Positions 10,734-22,219 of a stretch of DNA of 64,000 nt are shown piece after piece (the first letter of the stretch is position 1; each line of letters starts with the position of its first letter). Under the pieces are notes generated by a model. That model searched no databases, was not told where the DNA came from, and was given only the letters and a program-made list of their open reading frames with translations. Source of the DNA: Dipodascopsis uninucleata var. uninucleata (Eukaryota > Ascomycota > Lipomycetes > Lipomycetales > Lipomycetaceae); contig JAJLTO010000005.1 of the NCBI GenBank assembly GCA_030568195.1, positions 620,001 to 684,000 of the forward strand, written 5' to 3'. Both the position numbers and the translations under genes were made by a program.

Positions 10734-13700
10734 ATGAGTGGCGTATTGTTTCCATACTCTTCAGCTCCGCTGAAGACGATCAAGGAGGTAAGTAAAGGGA
10801 CCAGGCAAAGAAGATTTTTTTGGAACTTGCAATGTTTGGATGATGTTAGATGCTGATCGTCGGAAATAATATAGATTCAATTTGGTATCTTGTCGCCAGA
10901 GGAGATCGTATGTTATGGCTTTTTTTTAGGAATTTTTTTTCGGCATTTGAAAATATCAACAGATAACCATGTTACTCTTAAATGTATTATCGATGATACG
11001 TTGAATTAATGATTTTAATTTTTTTATTTTACAGAAAGCGATGAGTGTTGCCAAGATCGAATATCCGGAGACAATGGATGAAACTCGTCAGCGTCCTCGA
11101 GTTGGTGGTTTGAATGATTCGCGACTAGGTTCCATCGACAGAAACTTCAAGTGTGAGACTGTATGAAGTTCTAATTTCTTTAATGAGCAGTTTATAAAGG
11201 AATATATTTTGCTAACAGATAATCCTATCAGTGTGGTGAAGGAATGTCGGAATGCTGCGGTCATTTTGGTCACATAGAGCTTGCTAAGCCAGTCTTTCAT
11301 ATTGGTAAAGCTACCATATTTCATTCTAGTTGACATGTAAAAGATGAAAAGTTAGTATTCTAACCTCGTCCTATATTTCAGGTTTCATAAATAAGATCAA
11401 GAAGATTTGTGAAGCTGTTTGCTTCCACTGCGGAAAACTAAAACTGGACGAAGTGAGTATATTATTTTAGGTCATTTTTTTTGTAAGCAATAATATTTAC
11501 CTGTTTTTATAAATAAGAGCAATCCGGCCTTTGCTCAAGCCATCAAAATTCGGGATCCAAAGCGTCGATTTCACGCTGTTTGGTCGCTTTGCAAGGCGAA
11601 GATGGTATGCGAAACTGATGCGCCTAATGACGACGATGAAGAATTCGGTGAGAAGGGTGTGAAGAAGATTTCTCATGGTGGTTGTGGCAATGCCCAGCCT
11701 ACTATTCGACGTGATGGTTTGAAGCTTTGGGGCACATGGAAAAAAGACAAAAATTCGGATGAGCTCGATCAGCCAGAAAGAAGACAATTGAAGCCACAGG
11801 CAATCCTTAATGTTTTCAAGCATATTTCAGATCAAGATATTGAACGATTAGGTCTTAATGCTGATTATGCACGTCCAGACTGGCTTATTATCACTGTTCT
11901 CCCAGTTCCACCGCCTCCAGTTCGTCCTAGTATTGCCATTACGGAAGCTGCTCGAGGAGAGGACGATTTGACTTATAAGTTGGCAGATATTTTGAAGGCA
12001 AATGCCAATGTAAGACGGTGCGATCAGGAAGGTGCGCCTGCGCATGTTCTTAATGAGTTTGAATCTCTCCTACAGTTCCATGTTGCAACATATATGGATA
12101 ATGATATTGCTGGTCAGCCACAGGCTCTTCAGAAGTCTGGTCGACCTGTCAAATCTATTAGAGCTCGACTAAAGGGTAAGGAAGGACGCCTTAGAGGAAA
12201 CCTTATGGGTAAGCGAGTAGATTTTTCTGCTCGTACAGTTATTAGTGGTGATCCAAATCTTGCACTTGATCAAGTTGGTGTTCCGCGAAGTATTGCAAGA
12301 ACTCTCACATACCCCGAGGTCGTTACTCCATATAATATCCACAGATTAACTCAACTAGTTAGAAATGGTCCTAACGAGCATCCCGGAGCAAAATATGTTA
12401 TTAGAGATACTGGTGAACGTATTGATTTGAGATATCATAAACGTGCTGGTGATATTACTCTCCAGTATGGATGGCGTGTCGAGAGACACATTGTTGATGA
12501 TGATCCAGTACTTTTCAATCGTCAGCCATCTCTGCATAAGATGTCTATGATGGCTCACAGAGTTAAGGTTATGCCATATTCGACTTTCAGACTTAATTTG
12601 TCTGTAACGTCACCTTATAACGCTGATTTTGATGGTGATGAAATGAATCTCCATGTTCCGCAATCCGAGGAGACTAGAGCAGAATTAAGCCAACTGTGTG
12701 CCGTGCCATTACAAATCGTTTCGCCGCAATCAAACAAGCCTGTAATGGGAATTGTACAGGATACATTGTGCGGAATTCGAAAGATGACTAAACGAGATAC
12801 ATTTTTGAATTTTGATCAGGTCATGAATATACTCTATTGGGTTCCTAACTGGGATGGCAGTATACCACATCCTGCAATTCTCAAGCCAAAGCCTTTATGG
12901 ACTGGTAAACAGTTGCTCAGTATGGTTATACCAAAAGGTATCAATTTACAGAGGTTTGACGATAAAAATACACTTTTGAGTCCACGTGACAATGGTATGA
13001 TGATTGAGAACGGTGAAATTATGTATGGCGTTGTTGATAAGAAAACCGTTGGTGCTACAAGTGGTGGTCTCATTCATACTATTATGCGTGAAAAGGGCCC
13101 CACTGTTACTAGAGACTTCTTTAGTGGCGTCCAGACTGTTGTTAACTATTGGCTTCTTCATAATGGTTTCTCTATTGGTATTGGTGACACTATTGCAGAT
13201 GCTAAGACTATGAGAAATATCACGAATACCATTGCACAAGCGAAGCGCGAGGTGCAGCAGGTTATTTTGGATGCCCAAGCCAACAGACTACCACCAGAGC
13301 CTGGTATGACGTTACGTGAATCTTTTGAACAGAAAGTCAGTAAAGTTTTAAATACTGCTCGTGATACTGCTGGTAGATCTGCAGAAACCAGTTTGACAGA
13401 TATGAATAATGTCAAGCAGATGGTGGTATCTGGGTCAAAAGGTTCTTTCATTAATATTTCTCAGATGTCTGCTTGCGTAGGACAGCAAATTGTAGAAGGA
13501 AAGCGCATTCCGTTCGGATTTTCTTATCGAACATTGCCTCACTTCACGAAAGATGATTATAGTCCAGAATCTAGAGGTTTCATTGAAAATTCATATCTTA
13601 GAGGTCTAACACCGCAGGAGTTCTTTTTCCATGCTATGGCGGGTCGTGAGGGTATTATTGATACGGCAGTTAAAACCGCCGAGACTGGTTATATCCAAAG

Positions 13701-16425
13701 ACGATTAGTCAAAGCTTTGGAAGATGTTAGTGTTCAATATGATTGTACAGTTCGAAACTCTTTGGGTGATATTCTTCAATTTGTTTATGGCGAGGATGGT
13801 CTTGATGCTACATACGTTGAGAAACAATCACTGGATTCCATGTCGGGATCAAATGAGCGCTTTGAACAGCGTTACAAGATTGACCTTATGGATCCTGCAA
13901 GGACTTTGAAACCCACTCTTCTTGAATGTGGTAACGATATTATTGGTGATTCTGAAACGCAGAAGGTCTTGGATGAAGAATACGAGCAACTTTGTGCGGA
14001 TCGTAAATTCTTGCGTACTGTGTTTAAGAATGGTGATGACGCCTGGCCACTACCAGTGAATATCCAAAGAGTTATTCGAAACTCTCAGCAGATCTTCCAT
14101 CTTAATAGACAGAAGGCAAGTGATCTGACTCCTATCGAAGTTGCAGAGAGGGTCCGAGACTTGTGCCGGAAGTTCATTGTGACTCGTGGTGATAACCGAA
14201 TTGTCCAAGAGATCCAAGAGAATGCAACTACCTTGTTTCAGTGTCTTGTACGCTCTAGGCTTGCCTGTAAGCGAGTGTTTGAGGAATATAGACTTAACAG
14301 AGTTGCGTTTGAATGGGTGGTTGGTCAGATTGAGGCACAGTTTGCACGCGCAGTTGTTGCGCCTGGTGAAATGGTTGGTGTTATTGCGGCGCAGTCTATT
14401 GGAGAGCCTGCTACGCAAATGACTTTGAATACATTCCATTACGCTGGTGTGTCTTCTAAGAATGTCACGCTTGGTGTTCCTCGATTGAAAGAAATTTTGA
14501 ACGTTGCAAAGAACATCAAAACACCAAGTTTGAGTGTTTATCTGCAACCAGAATTTTCTTCGTCTATGGAGAAAGCCAAGACAATTCAAAGTGCCATCGA
14601 ACATACTACTTTGAAGACTGTAACCGCGGCTACTGAGATTTATTATGATCCTGATCCTAGATCTACTGTAATAGAGGAAGATAAGGATACTGTAGAAACT
14701 TATTTCTCTATCCCTGATGAGCAGGTTGAGGCTACTATTCATAAGCAATCACCATGGTTACTTCGTTTTGAACTAGATCGAGCTAAGATGCTTGATAGAC
14801 AGCTGACTATGAGTCAGGTAGCAGAGAAGATTATCCAAGATTTCAAAGAAGATCTCTTTGTTATCTGGTCTGAAGATAACTCTGAAAAGCTTATTATTCG
14901 TTGTCGTGTTCTACGCGATCCTAAGGGACTGGATGAAGACACAGACGCTGAGGAAGATTCAGTACTAAAGAGAATTGAGGCGCATATGTTACAGTCGATT
15001 TCTCTTCGTGGTATAGAGGGTATATCTAGAGTATTTATGCTTCAGTACGAACCAAATCTCGCGAGTCCTAACGGCGAATACCAAAAACACAAGGAATGGG
15101 TCTTAGAAACTGATGGTGTCAACCTTTCCGAGGTTATGGCGGTTGATGGTGTTGATTACACTAGAACTTACACAAACTCATTTGTTGAGGTTCTTTCAGT
15201 ATTAGGAATTGAGGCTACAAGAGCTGCGTTATACAAAGAGATCATGAACGTTATCGCTTTCGATGGTTCTTATGTGAACTACCGTCATCTGGCTTTGCTT
15301 GTTGATGTTATGACCGCAAGAGGACACTTGATGGCAATTACTCGTCATGGTATTAACCGCGCTGACACAGGAGCCCTTATGCGTTGTTCCTTCGAAGAGA
15401 CAGTTGAAATTCTTCTCGAAGCAGCTGCAGCTGCCGAGTTGGATGATTGCCGTGGTATCTCAGAGAATATTATGCTTGGTCAACTAGCTCCTTTGGGAAC
15501 TGGTGATTTCGATGTTATGCTGGATGAGAAGATGTTCCAGTCTTTACCTATTGACTATAGTAGAATGGGTCCCGCAAGCATGGGAGTTACCAACGGTTTA
15601 TCCGAAGGTGCTGCAACTCCATATGACGGAAGATCACCGGTATATGCCGATAATGGCTATATGGGCTCTCCTGATCCTATGGCATCTTTCTCGCCTGTCG
15701 TTAGCTCTGGTGCACTAGATGAACGTGGAGGCTTTTCCGAATATGGCGGAGGATTTGCGACAAGTCCTTTTGGGGCTGGTACGCAAATGGCTGGATATAG
15801 CCCTAGTTCGCCGTTTTCTTCGTTCCATGGCACAAGCCCTACATCTCCAGGATACTCACCAGCGTCTCCAGCATACAGTCCATCATCGCCAAGTATGTCA
15901 ACTGCTGCTAGTCCTGGATTTGCTACTTCGCCTGGATTTTCACCTACGAGCCCGGCTTACTCGCCCACGTCGCCCAGTTATAGCCCAACTTCGCCAACTT
16001 ATAGCCCGACGTCGCCAAGCTATAGTCCGACGTCACCCACATATAGTCCGACGTCGCCAAGCTATAGTCCAACATCGCCGACATATAGTCCGACATCGCC
16101 AAGCTATAGTCCGACGTCGCCTACATATAGTCCAACGTCGCCGACATATAGTCCGACCTCGCCGACGTATAGTCCAACGTCGCCTACGTACAGTCCAACG
16201 TCGCCAACATATAGCCCGACGTCACCGAGCTTCTCGCCGACTTCACCAACGTATAGCCCGACGTCACCGAGCTTCTCGCCGACGTCGCCAACGTATAGTC
16301 CGACGTCGCCTAGTTTCTCGCCAACATCACCTACATATAGTCCAACTTCTCCAAGTTTCTCGCCAACGTCTCCATCCTACAGTCCGACTTCTCCACGCTA
16401 TTCACCAAGTTCTCCAAAGTCATAG
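10734..16425 (+). CDS. RPB1: RNA polymerase II largest subunit
   Basis: Catalytic subunit of RNA polymerase II, 1,754 residues. Exons: 10734-10787, 10875-10907, 11035-11160, 11232-11304, 11382-11452 and 11518-16425. The five introns sit in the first 120 codons, and exon 2 is an 11-codon microexon encoding [11 protein letters not shown]. The N-terminal zinc site is visible as [17 protein letters not shown] followed by CFHCG. The magnesium-binding [10 protein letters not shown] motif lies at about residue 487. The fork/bridge region has [21 protein letters not shown]. The CTD starts near residue 1546 with a few irregular repeats, followed by 23 contiguous heptads from residue 1593 to the end (mostly YSPTSPS/T). 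Late heptads alternate Tyr and Phe at position 1. Length and order match S. cerevisiae and S. pombe Rpb1. Confidence 0.98.
15796..16422 (+). repeat. Heptad repeat array encoding the RPB1 CTD
   Basis: A 21-bp unit repeat inside RPB1. After YSPSSPF, YSPASPA and YSPSSPS come 23 uninterrupted heptads starting at 15937. Heptads 15, 17, 19 and 21 of that array (TTC codons at 16231, 16273, 16315 and 16357) start with Phe rather than Tyr, and the first also has Phe. Units differ by many silent changes, so the array is not freshly duplicated. Confidence 0.95.
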
Positions 16426-19400
16426 AAGAATGAAGGTATTAAAGGCGAGCGTGGGTGGGAGATCGTCTATTAAGACGAAGATGAATGATGAACGGAAATA
16501 TATGAAATGATACTATATTGTTGTTACTATTATTGTTGTGTTTTAATGTTGATTTGTTCGTTTAATTAGAATAAAAAAAGAGCAAAATGTATCGAGAGAA
16601 AATATATGATACTTTAAAGGGAGAAAATAACGAGGAAGGCACGCTTACAAATTTTTGGGTTCCTTTTTCTTGAAAAAAAATTGAAGTCGAGAAAGGGTAA
16701 ATTTGTACTCATATTTCAGAAGCGTATAATGATTGTTTCAATTTGCCTAACAGTTTACTCTAAGCTCTCTTTTTTAACAGGCAAAATTGTTATTTTCGTT
16801 ATCTTATTTACTGTTGTTAGTTGATATTCTATCTTATTAAATATTTTGTTATCAGAAAATAATGTGATACTTATGATTCAGTGCTGTGTCTTACATATAA
16901 ATCACCTATCCTCTATCCTGCGCTGAATAGCGGCGAGCTTTGTCTGGCTGTCTTTATGAGACAAGAACTGGATATCGGGGGTCATGCTTTGTTCTGGCTA
17001 TAGTAGCATTGTTCTTTAGTATATAATAGCGTTTGGCTATGCTTGTTCTAGTAGCATGTTAACCGTGCAATTATTGGTCAGTGTCTAGAGCTTTTGCTGT
17101 GTTAGCGAAATAAACTGTTTCTTTGAAAGGGCAAATACTTTTGAAAAGCAAGACTGTAGCTAGATGGCGCTGTAGTTGACCAAAAGCTCAAGAGTGCTCA
17201 AATCCCACCGTTTCAATGTTTGAAACAGTTCACTGGTCCTGACTTGGAAACGGTACTTTTCTTGTCTAAACAAATAGGAACAAGGAAGAAAACTATGCGA
17301 ACTGCAGGACGCCAAACATTGCTTTTTATACATTGCCTATCAAGTACACTAGCCTCACCAGAGGCGATACGCCAGCTCAGAAAGGCTATTAATATATGAG
17401 ATATATAATGTACCAGTTTATGCACCATGCATGTACTCTGGAAATGGTATGTACGTGGCGCAAGCTACAATAAGGTTTTCCGGATTCTTCGCAGTACCAT
17501 TCTAGTGCCAGGTACCTTCGGTGGCACTGCCGTGTACAGCGCCATGTCCGTTACAGTTAAGCAGTAGCTATTTAATGCTGGCGACCGCTGTAAGAACAGC
17601 GATGCTACAGGCGACAACCAGAGCGGCAGAAATGTAGATGCTGAAAACAGAAACGAGGTTTACGATTAGTAATTTTTCTAATACGTAGGCTTGTCTTCTT
17701 TCTCTTACACGTACATGTATGTATATACAGTAAAATAGTAAATAAACAAATAAAATGGTAGCAGCCATAGCAACTAAATGGACGCATCGACTTTTAGTCG
17801 ATCTTAGCACAATCTTGCAGCAGCTCGATACTAACACATTGTCTCGGGTTCATCGGTCACTCCCAGCTCGCAAAGATCCTAATAGTAAGAGCATCGCCAG
17901 ATCTGCATTTTTTGTGTCTCACAGCCTCGTAATGTCTGCAAGACCTATATCACATCAGTCCTCTCTGACCCAGTGCTCCATGCGCAGCATTCTGTTTCTG
18001 TGCCCGCATCGGTTTTTGTCTACATGTTTCGCAGCTTGCAATTGTAGCGACCAGGCAAAAGCATTCCTTTATTTTGCCTCGAGCAGCCCTCTCCTAGCAT
18101 CCAGGATTAATACACTACGCTAGCATTGCCTTATTGGCTCTCCTGCAGACTGGCTTTGCACTGCCTTCTTTTGTCTCCTTTGCGCTGTCTTGGTCATCAT
18201 TTTTGGTTCCTGAATCAGCCTAGATCATCCGCACCGCCGCTGGCAGGATCAACACCACTATGGCTTATTTGCGCCTGTTGAAGTCTTTCGCAAGTGCCGG
18301 CCCTTCGATCCGTGCCCATCTGCGCTCAGTTAACCAGAAAGGCTCAACGAGGGTCTATAACTCAGAAACTGGTGGCTGTCGATAGCCGCTGGTGCATTTA
18401 CTATGCTAACACTACGACTGGACTATCTGCGTAGCTTTTCACCTGCGTGCGTACGCGTTTTACAGAGGGCACCGGCCGCCTCGTTCTTCGGGGCACCTGG
18501 TGCAGTAATTCTACGCAGCAGTGCTTGCCTGATAAAATGATGTACTGGTCAGCTTGCGGCTGGGAAAACAGTATTGTCTCTCTATTCGACAATTGCTCGT
18601 TTCTCGCCACTGTTGTCCCAGACAAAACCAGCGATACACCGTCAAGTGTTCTATTAATACGTTGCATAGGAGTAATGTCTATGTTTTGTAAGGCCAGTGG
18701 CGAAATCGAAGACTGTCGGATGTCCATAACACCTCACCATCGACAGGGGATTTATCTTTATCGCCCTGAGAATAGTTTTCGCCTCGAAACCATGCCGCTC
18801 AAAGCATCCAGCTCAAGCCCCTGAGATCGCTGGACTTCCTCGGTCGTCATCGTCTTTCGATCTATTTCTCCGAGAACAACAGTTCGATCTACAGCACATT
18901 TTTCTATTCCTCTTCGGTGCTAGAGAGCGCATTTCTTTTTATGCTACAGATCTAGATTAGCTTTTCGCAATAACATTTAAGCGAAAAAGTAAGTTCCAAC
19001 ACATTAGCAAATGTTGAATTTGTCATCATTACATCACTTAGGCTGGTGATCACTTTTAACTCGTACTTTAGTGCAATGCAAGTGAGAAAGCAAGCCGGAG
19101 AACTAAGTGACTAAGGCAGCGAATATTTATGGTGAACACGAAAACATGGCTAATAAGAGCGACCACAAGGGCGACTATTCAGAACGAGGCGTTGGCTGAA
19201 TAGAAGATTCGTTGCATGTTTATTGAGATTAGCGAATATGAAGGTTAAACCTGTGCATTGCTAGAGAGAAAAAGCTCTCTTGAAGCAGCTGCTCGAAGGT
19301 ACCTTAAGGATCCAAGATTTCATCTTGATTGGCTAAGTATGAAATAGCAGTCGCAGCTGATTACAGCAGTAGGACTTAACGGTACTCGGTATGTGATAGT

Positions 19401-21086
19401 TAAAGTAGAGTAAGGGATGATACACATCTGTCTCATTACGGAAATTCTATAAACTCAAGTCAAAAATAGAAGGAAGTAAAAGTGGCAGATGATCTCTTCG
19501 TAGATTAGATTATTAGATCCGATCTAAGGGACTGAGAGCTGAAGGTAAAAAATGTGTTGTGCCCGAAGAAACTGGAAACAAACAAAAAAAGTAATGAACT
19601 TCACGAAGAGATAGACTAAAAAGCTTTTAGGCAGTAAATGGAAGGGTGAAGGTCGGCGGGTAGTGTGACATCTCCACAACAGACTATGGCTCTTACGTCT
19701 CAAAGACTAAACGTCATTATACTTCGTTTTGACTGTCTTACGCAAATCTACTCTATTAATTGAGATGCTCATTCTACTCATTTCCTACCGTGAATTATTA
19801 TGACGCTTGGTTGACGTATAAAGTTTCGCGCGTAGATTTTAACAATGGCATATTGTTGTACGGGTATGCAAAAGTTCATGAAGTTTGTAAACATTATACT
19901 TTACCTCATCCGCTGGTCCACTGCTAAAGTGTGATCTTCAGTAGCTCAGATATAATTGTCTTGAAAATTGCTTGATTATTCTGATACTTCTCGCATCTTA
20001 CAGCTAAACGTATCATGGGACTGGAATACGAAGTCATTCTACTATAGCATACACATAGATCATACTTTGGACGAACAATATATATTGCCAAGAAGAAAAT
20101 AGCAGTAATGTGATAGCAAAAGCGTTTTTAAAGAGTAAACTGTTAAAATAGAGGTACAGTGGTTTCTTATTCTCTACATTCAACATTGCAACAGATGTCC
20201 ACCGGGTTTCTCTGAAACACCTTGAGCCTAAGAATGAAGTAAATCTCCACTCGTAGATAGACATCTGCTTCATTACGATTACTGAACTATATTCTTAATA
20301 GTCATTCGCTCTGCTTACCTGACATACGCTTTTTCAATTAAGATTTCCATATGACCTCTGTCACAGGGACGAGAGACTTTAAACGTCTCCCAATAGTATA
20401 TAGATCTGTTTTACCATACACTCCGCAAATCTGCGTTTTCAAATCTATTTATTTTATATGGATTGAGCTAACCAGACATATTACCGAAAAAATAGAAATG
20501 ACTACTTCTCGATCAGTACCTTTAAGGAAAACAAATGGTATCTTAAAGGGTTAACCAGATTTCTTGGTAAAACAAATCAAGAGAGTGACAGGTTGGAAAT
20601 AATAGCTCACAAATTACGTTCAACATTCCGTCCTAATTCAAACCAACATATAATAAATAAACTTAACTTATCCGGACAATCCGACCAACCAAACTAGAAA
20701 ACAAGAATACTCCATAATATTAAAGAGGATATAAGAATAAGAGTAAAATATAGTTGTAGTCTTTCGAAATCATATATATACCAATAACTAGCTTCAATAT
20801 GGCCAAAGACAAAAAATCCTTTAAAATAGAAAACTTCCAAATCTCATATATATTCCCATTTTCATTTTAACAAATTAATCTCAAATAACTTCTGCTAATA
20901 GCAGGATCATATACAATGCACGATAATGCAGTTTTGAAATTTTTGCTTCGTTGATGTAATTGTTCATTTCTACTCGTAACAGGCGCGTCAACTATATATT
21001 ATAATAGTCTCCACTAGTATTTAATAGATTGCTCAAGCAGCATATAAATAAGTAGAAGGTGTAGATAACTATAAGCTATAGAACTG
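16426..21086. other. Long gene-poor region downstream of RPB1
   Basis: About 4.7 kb with no gene I can support. Short open frames occur on both strands (for example 17568-17837 minus and 18447-18824 plus) but show no recognisable domain, no coherent splicing and no conserved motif. The stretch about 17.4-18.9 kb is visibly richer in G+C than the AT-rich 19-21 kb part. It holds the RPB1 terminator and the 3' flank of the Myb-like gene. No tRNA or rRNA was recognised. Confidence 0.65.
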
Positions 21087-22219
21087 TTATACTAAAATAG
21101 TATCAATTTTCATTTTTTCCAGCATCATTGCACCCTCAGCTGTATCCCTATCCACTCCATTGAGCTGCTGTGTTGCTGTAACTTGTGCATCTAACTGTGC
21201 ATCTAATGACTGTGTGTTGCGATTGCCCTGTGGGCGCACGGATGGAGATGGAGATTGTGACTGCCCTTGGTGATAATAAGTTGATTGAATACGATGTTGT
21301 GACTGCTCGACTAGGCCGTTCTGTGATTGTATTGAAGAGATGTTGCCAGCTGCGACTTGGGATTGTGGTTGACTCACAATAGAAGCCACCTGTTGCAGAT
21401 AATGTAATCTTTCTGTATCCTGAGGCGGCTCTACAGCTGAATATCTTCTGTAAGGAGATGGATCTCTATGACGCTCATCACTAGTAGGCAAAATTCTAGG
21501 AACTGTCTCATGAGCATTTGTATATGGAGCTGTAGTCATTGGTCGCACCGACATTGCTGGAATATATGACTTAGAAGGAGGCTCCATGGTCTGTGGCGTA
21601 GGTAAACCAGTATGCGATGACGTATGAGACATTGACTGTGTTGTTGCCTGCGTTGAAGGAGCTACTGCACCGCTCGAACTCATAGGATGATAGCCAACAG
21701 GCTGCGACTGATGTGTTGGAGATGAATAAAAGTGACCAGAAGCAGCAGCTGCTGTCGATGTATTATGTATTGGATGATGTATATGGGTTGATCCTGTAGA
21801 CATTCTTCTTGAAGAGTGCTGTGATGAAGACTGTGAGTTCGATCCTTCGGAAAACGAAGACCCATGCTTTGAAGAGCGTGGGGGACTGGTTTTACGAGTA
21901 GAATGAGAAGGAGGAGATGATCCAGCGACAGTCTTTGCAAATCTCGAATGCATAAGCTTATCCTCCACAAGATCAAGATCGGTACCAGGCCATTTCTTAA
22001 GTAATCTCTGGACTCGCATTCTTGATGTTGATAACTCCGTCAGTACACTATTCAGACTATATCTGTTGAATAAAATTATTTATAATTATATACATACCTT
22101 GCGCAGTCCTTATCTACACCAAGTTCTTGACCAACTAGTCTCCAATCCACCGAGCCAGCTTTATACTGGTAGGCGATAATCAGAGTATTTATTGCACTCA
22201 CTATATCTGAATTCGACAT
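21087..22219 (-). CDS. Myb/SANT-like domain protein, Ser/Gln-rich; putative transcription regulator
   Basis: Exons on the minus strand 22219-22098 and 22020-21087 (intron 77 nt, branch TACTGAC, acceptor ATCAAG); 351 residues. The N-terminus reads AYQYKAGSVDWRLVGQELG, then DKDCAR joined across the intron to MRVQRLLKKWPG. The pattern V-D-W-x-x-V-x-x-x-L-G ... A-R-M-R-x-x-R-L is that of fungal Myb-like DNA-binding domains and supports the chosen acceptor. From about residue 70 the protein is low complexity: Ser-, Gln-, His- and Thr-rich, with SQSSSQHSSRR and many SQ/QSQ runs, and no second domain. It is probably a nuclear DNA-binding protein. It sits alone between 4.7 kb and 6.1 kb of non-coding DNA. 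The exact target and symbol are unknown. Confidence 0.72.

Noticed and set aside
10261-10737. 158-codon frame between NPR2 and RPB1
   Set aside because: Lies in the RPB1 promoter and overlaps its start codon in another frame; no homology recognised.
17568-17837. 89-codon frame with two hydrophobic stretches
   Set aside because: No homology or splice context; composition fits chance.
22063-22097. 35-nt intron in the Myb-like gene
   Set aside because: A CAACAG acceptor would give this very short intron, but the downstream ATCAAG acceptor has a TACTGAC branch and restores the A-R-M-R-x-x-R-L motif of Myb-like proteins.
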